From: an uncultured bacterium | Lineage (GTDB): Bacteria > Hydrogenedentota > Hydrogenedentia > Hydrogenedentales > SLHB01 | Length of the DNA: 6,333 bases | Assembly (NCBI GenBank): GCA_937928585.1 | Contig: CALEZK010000393.1 | Coordinates: forward strand, 1-6,333 | Direction: 5' to 3' | In this document: in pieces, positions 5,914 through 6,333 of the stretch | Layout of the letters: the number at the start of each line of letters is the position of its first letter | Position numbering within the stretch: position 1 is the first letter of the stretch | Program-made: the position numbers and the translations under genes | The notes under the pieces: model-generated | What the model was told of the DNA's origin: nothing | Databases searched by the model: none | What the model saw: only the letters and a program-made list of their open reading frames with translations

Positions 5914-5971
5914 CGACTGAAAACGATTTCGGCACGCCGCATGCTTTAATGCGAGCTGTACAGTCGAAATC
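5914..5971 (+). promoter_or_regulatory. Nested inverted-repeat region, possible structured RNA segment
   Basis: CGACTG (5914-5919) pairs with CAGTCG (5961-5966). GATTTCG (5925-5931) pairs with CGAAATC (5965-5971) as an alternative. Inside both, CGCAT (5938-5942) and ATGCG (5949-5953) close a six-base loop. The competing outer stems around a common inner hairpin could act as a switch in a leader RNA. No known riboswitch class is recognised. Confidence 0.35.
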
Positions 5972-6009
5972 AAGTTGAATACTGCAAGCAAGATTCAAGT
6001 TTCGGTGCG

Positions 6010-6025
6010 ACGTGTGAATCCACGT
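6010..6025 (+). promoter_or_regulatory. Small perfect hairpin ACGTG/CACGT
   Basis: ACGTG (6010-6014) and CACGT (6021-6025) flank a six-base loop, ending five bases before the large structured element. It may be part of the same RNA or a separate binding site. Confidence 0.35.
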
Positions 6026-6029
6026 ACCA

Positions 6030-6184
6030 ACGACGCCCCGAGGACGGAATAGTGAGAAACCAGATTTCCCCTTGCACCATTTGGAACCGAGTCCTCCCCA
6101 AGCTCGCTTCCAGCCAGTTCCCTCTCCTGGTGCAAACCCCACACAACCCCTGCCTGGTTTCTCCACCGTTCTCGGGGCATTCGT
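6030..6184 (+). ncRNA. Candidate structured RNA with 6S-like architecture
   Basis: The element folds on itself through perfectly nested complementary segments. Closing stem: ACGA (6030-6033) with TCGT (6181-6184); GCCCCGAG (6035-6042) with CTCGGGGC (6171-6178); ACGG (6044-6047) with CCGT (6166-6169); GAGAAACCAG (6054-6063) with CTGGTTTCTC (6154-6163). Central bubble: 8 bases (6064-6071) opposite 18 bases (6136-6153). Terminal stem: TTGCACCA (6072-6079) with TGGTGCAA (6128-6135), then TGGAA (6082-6086) with TTCCA (6108-6112), and CGAG (6088-6091) with CTCG (6103-6106). Two extra contacts, 6043 with 6170 and 6081 with 6113, are G-U pairs only if the + strand is the RNA. A long hairpin with one large central bubble is the hallmark of 6S RNA, which binds RNA polymerase by mimicking an open promoter. 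No clear promoter or terminator was found, so a structured 5' leader of the downstream gene is the main alternative. Confidence 0.45.
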
Positions 6185-6190
6185 GTTTCT

Positions 6191-6195
6191 GGAGG
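6191..6195 (+). promoter_or_regulatory. Shine-Dalgarno site of the 30-residue small ORF
   Basis: GGAGG followed by GG lies nine bases before the ATG at 6205, and seven bases after the end of the structured element. It is the strongest + strand ribosome site in the window. Confidence 0.65.
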
Positions 6196-6204
6196 GGTAA
6201 TACG

Positions 6205-6297
6205 ATGGGCGAGGCTCAGGCCGCATATGTTAGTATTCCGGCATACGGTGTGGTACGGCGGTCACGCGTCAGGTTTCGGGGCCGCCGGTTTCTCTGA
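6205..6297 (+). CDS. Arginine-rich 30-residue small ORF, possible leader peptide
   Basis: ATG at 6205 opens 30 codons ending in TGA at 6295-6297. The first half is neutral (it begins MGEAQAAYVSIPAYG). The second half is very basic: seven arginines fall in the last 14 residues (VVRRSRVRFRGRRFL), written with CGG, CGC and AGG codons. A strong GGAGGGG site sits nine bases before the ATG, and the stop overlaps the AAAGGA ribosome site of the next gene, 11 bases before that gene's ATG. This tight arrangement suggests translational coupling or a leader peptide whose translation affects the downstream gene. A short cationic protein is the alternative. No family is recognised, and ORFs of this length also arise by chance. 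Confidence 0.45.
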   Translation: MGEAQAAYVSIPAYGVVRRSRVRFRGRRFL

Positions 6298-6302
6298 AAG
6301 GA
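6297..6302 (+). promoter_or_regulatory. Shine-Dalgarno site of the gene at the right edge
   Basis: AAAGGA lies six bases before the ATG at 6309 and overlaps the final base of the small ORF's stop codon. Confidence 0.6.
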
Positions 6303-6308
6303 TGGGTA

Positions 6309-6333
6309 ATGAGCGTTTCGGTTGAGGCGATAC
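6309..6333 (+). CDS. Start of a gene running off the right edge (partial, first 8 codons)
   Basis: ATG at 6309 follows a well-placed AAAGGA and opens a frame reading MSVSVEAI to the window edge. Eight residues are too few to identify a family. It is probably the gene that the structured region and small ORF precede, so its identity would help decide between a leader and an independent RNA gene. Confidence 0.5.

Noticed and set aside
6030..6184. MITE or insertion-sequence remnant as the source of the foldback
   Set aside because: No target-site duplication flanks it and the pairing continues throughout with a defined bubble rather than only at the ends; not fully excluded without genome copies to compare.
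5834..6190. Known riboswitch, tRNA, tmRNA or RNase P RNA
   Set aside because: I looked for the conserved cores of common classes (for example TPP, cobalamin, SAM and c-di-GMP elements, and the tRNA TPsiC arm) and saw none.
6052..6204. 51-codon upstream extension of the small ORF from the ATG at 6052
   Set aside because: It would translate through the structured element, and no ribosome site precedes it, whereas the ATG at 6205 has a strong one.
5846..6226. 126-residue open frame on the - strand across the intergenic region
   Set aside because: There is no ribosome site, the composition is odd with no family resemblance, and the frame is explained by the stable stems and stop-poor GC-rich sequence of the structured region.

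Overview
The window is a moderately GC-rich bacterial segment with dense genes and short gaps. It includes a type II lipoprotein signal and a YceI-family protein, which suggests a Gram-negative-type cell envelope. Nothing in it fixes the taxon. My best guess is an uncultured environmental bacterium, possibly of the Planctomycetes/Hydrogenedentes kind, and I hold that weakly.

Left part (1-2769, + strand): the end of a surface-glycan gene cluster. An unidentified reading frame enters from the left edge and its stop overlaps the start of a DPM1-like family 2 glycosyltransferase (ATGA overlap). That gene in turn overlaps a DegT/DnrJ/EryC1/StrS sugar aminotransferase by another ATGA. A 26-base gap then leads to a class I SAM-dependent methyltransferase of the type found in glycan clusters. 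Together they look like an operon that makes, methylates and transfers an amino sugar, probably through a polyprenyl-phosphate carrier.

Middle part (2846-5776, - strand): a convergent, probable three-gene operon read right to left. It encodes a YceI-domain lipoprotein, a two-domain rhodanese with a possible signal peptide, and an aldo/keto reductase. An extended -10 promoter candidate and an 11-bp inverted repeat lie in front of the YceI gene. The aldo/keto reductase belongs to a subgroup that keeps the C-terminal domain shape of iron-sulfur relatives but has no cluster cysteines.

Right part (5777-6333): over 400 bases with no convincing protein gene, but dense in symmetry. It contains a palindrome, three G-rich 9-bp tandem repeats, a nested hairpin region and, most strikingly, a 155-base element (6030-6184). 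That element folds as a long closing stem, an asymmetric central bubble and a terminal stem, an architecture like 6S RNA. Directly after it come a Shine-Dalgarno site, an arginine-rich 30-residue small ORF, a second Shine-Dalgarno site and the first eight codons of a gene that runs off the window. The region is either a noncoding RNA gene or a large structured leader for the downstream gene, and it is the part most worth following up.
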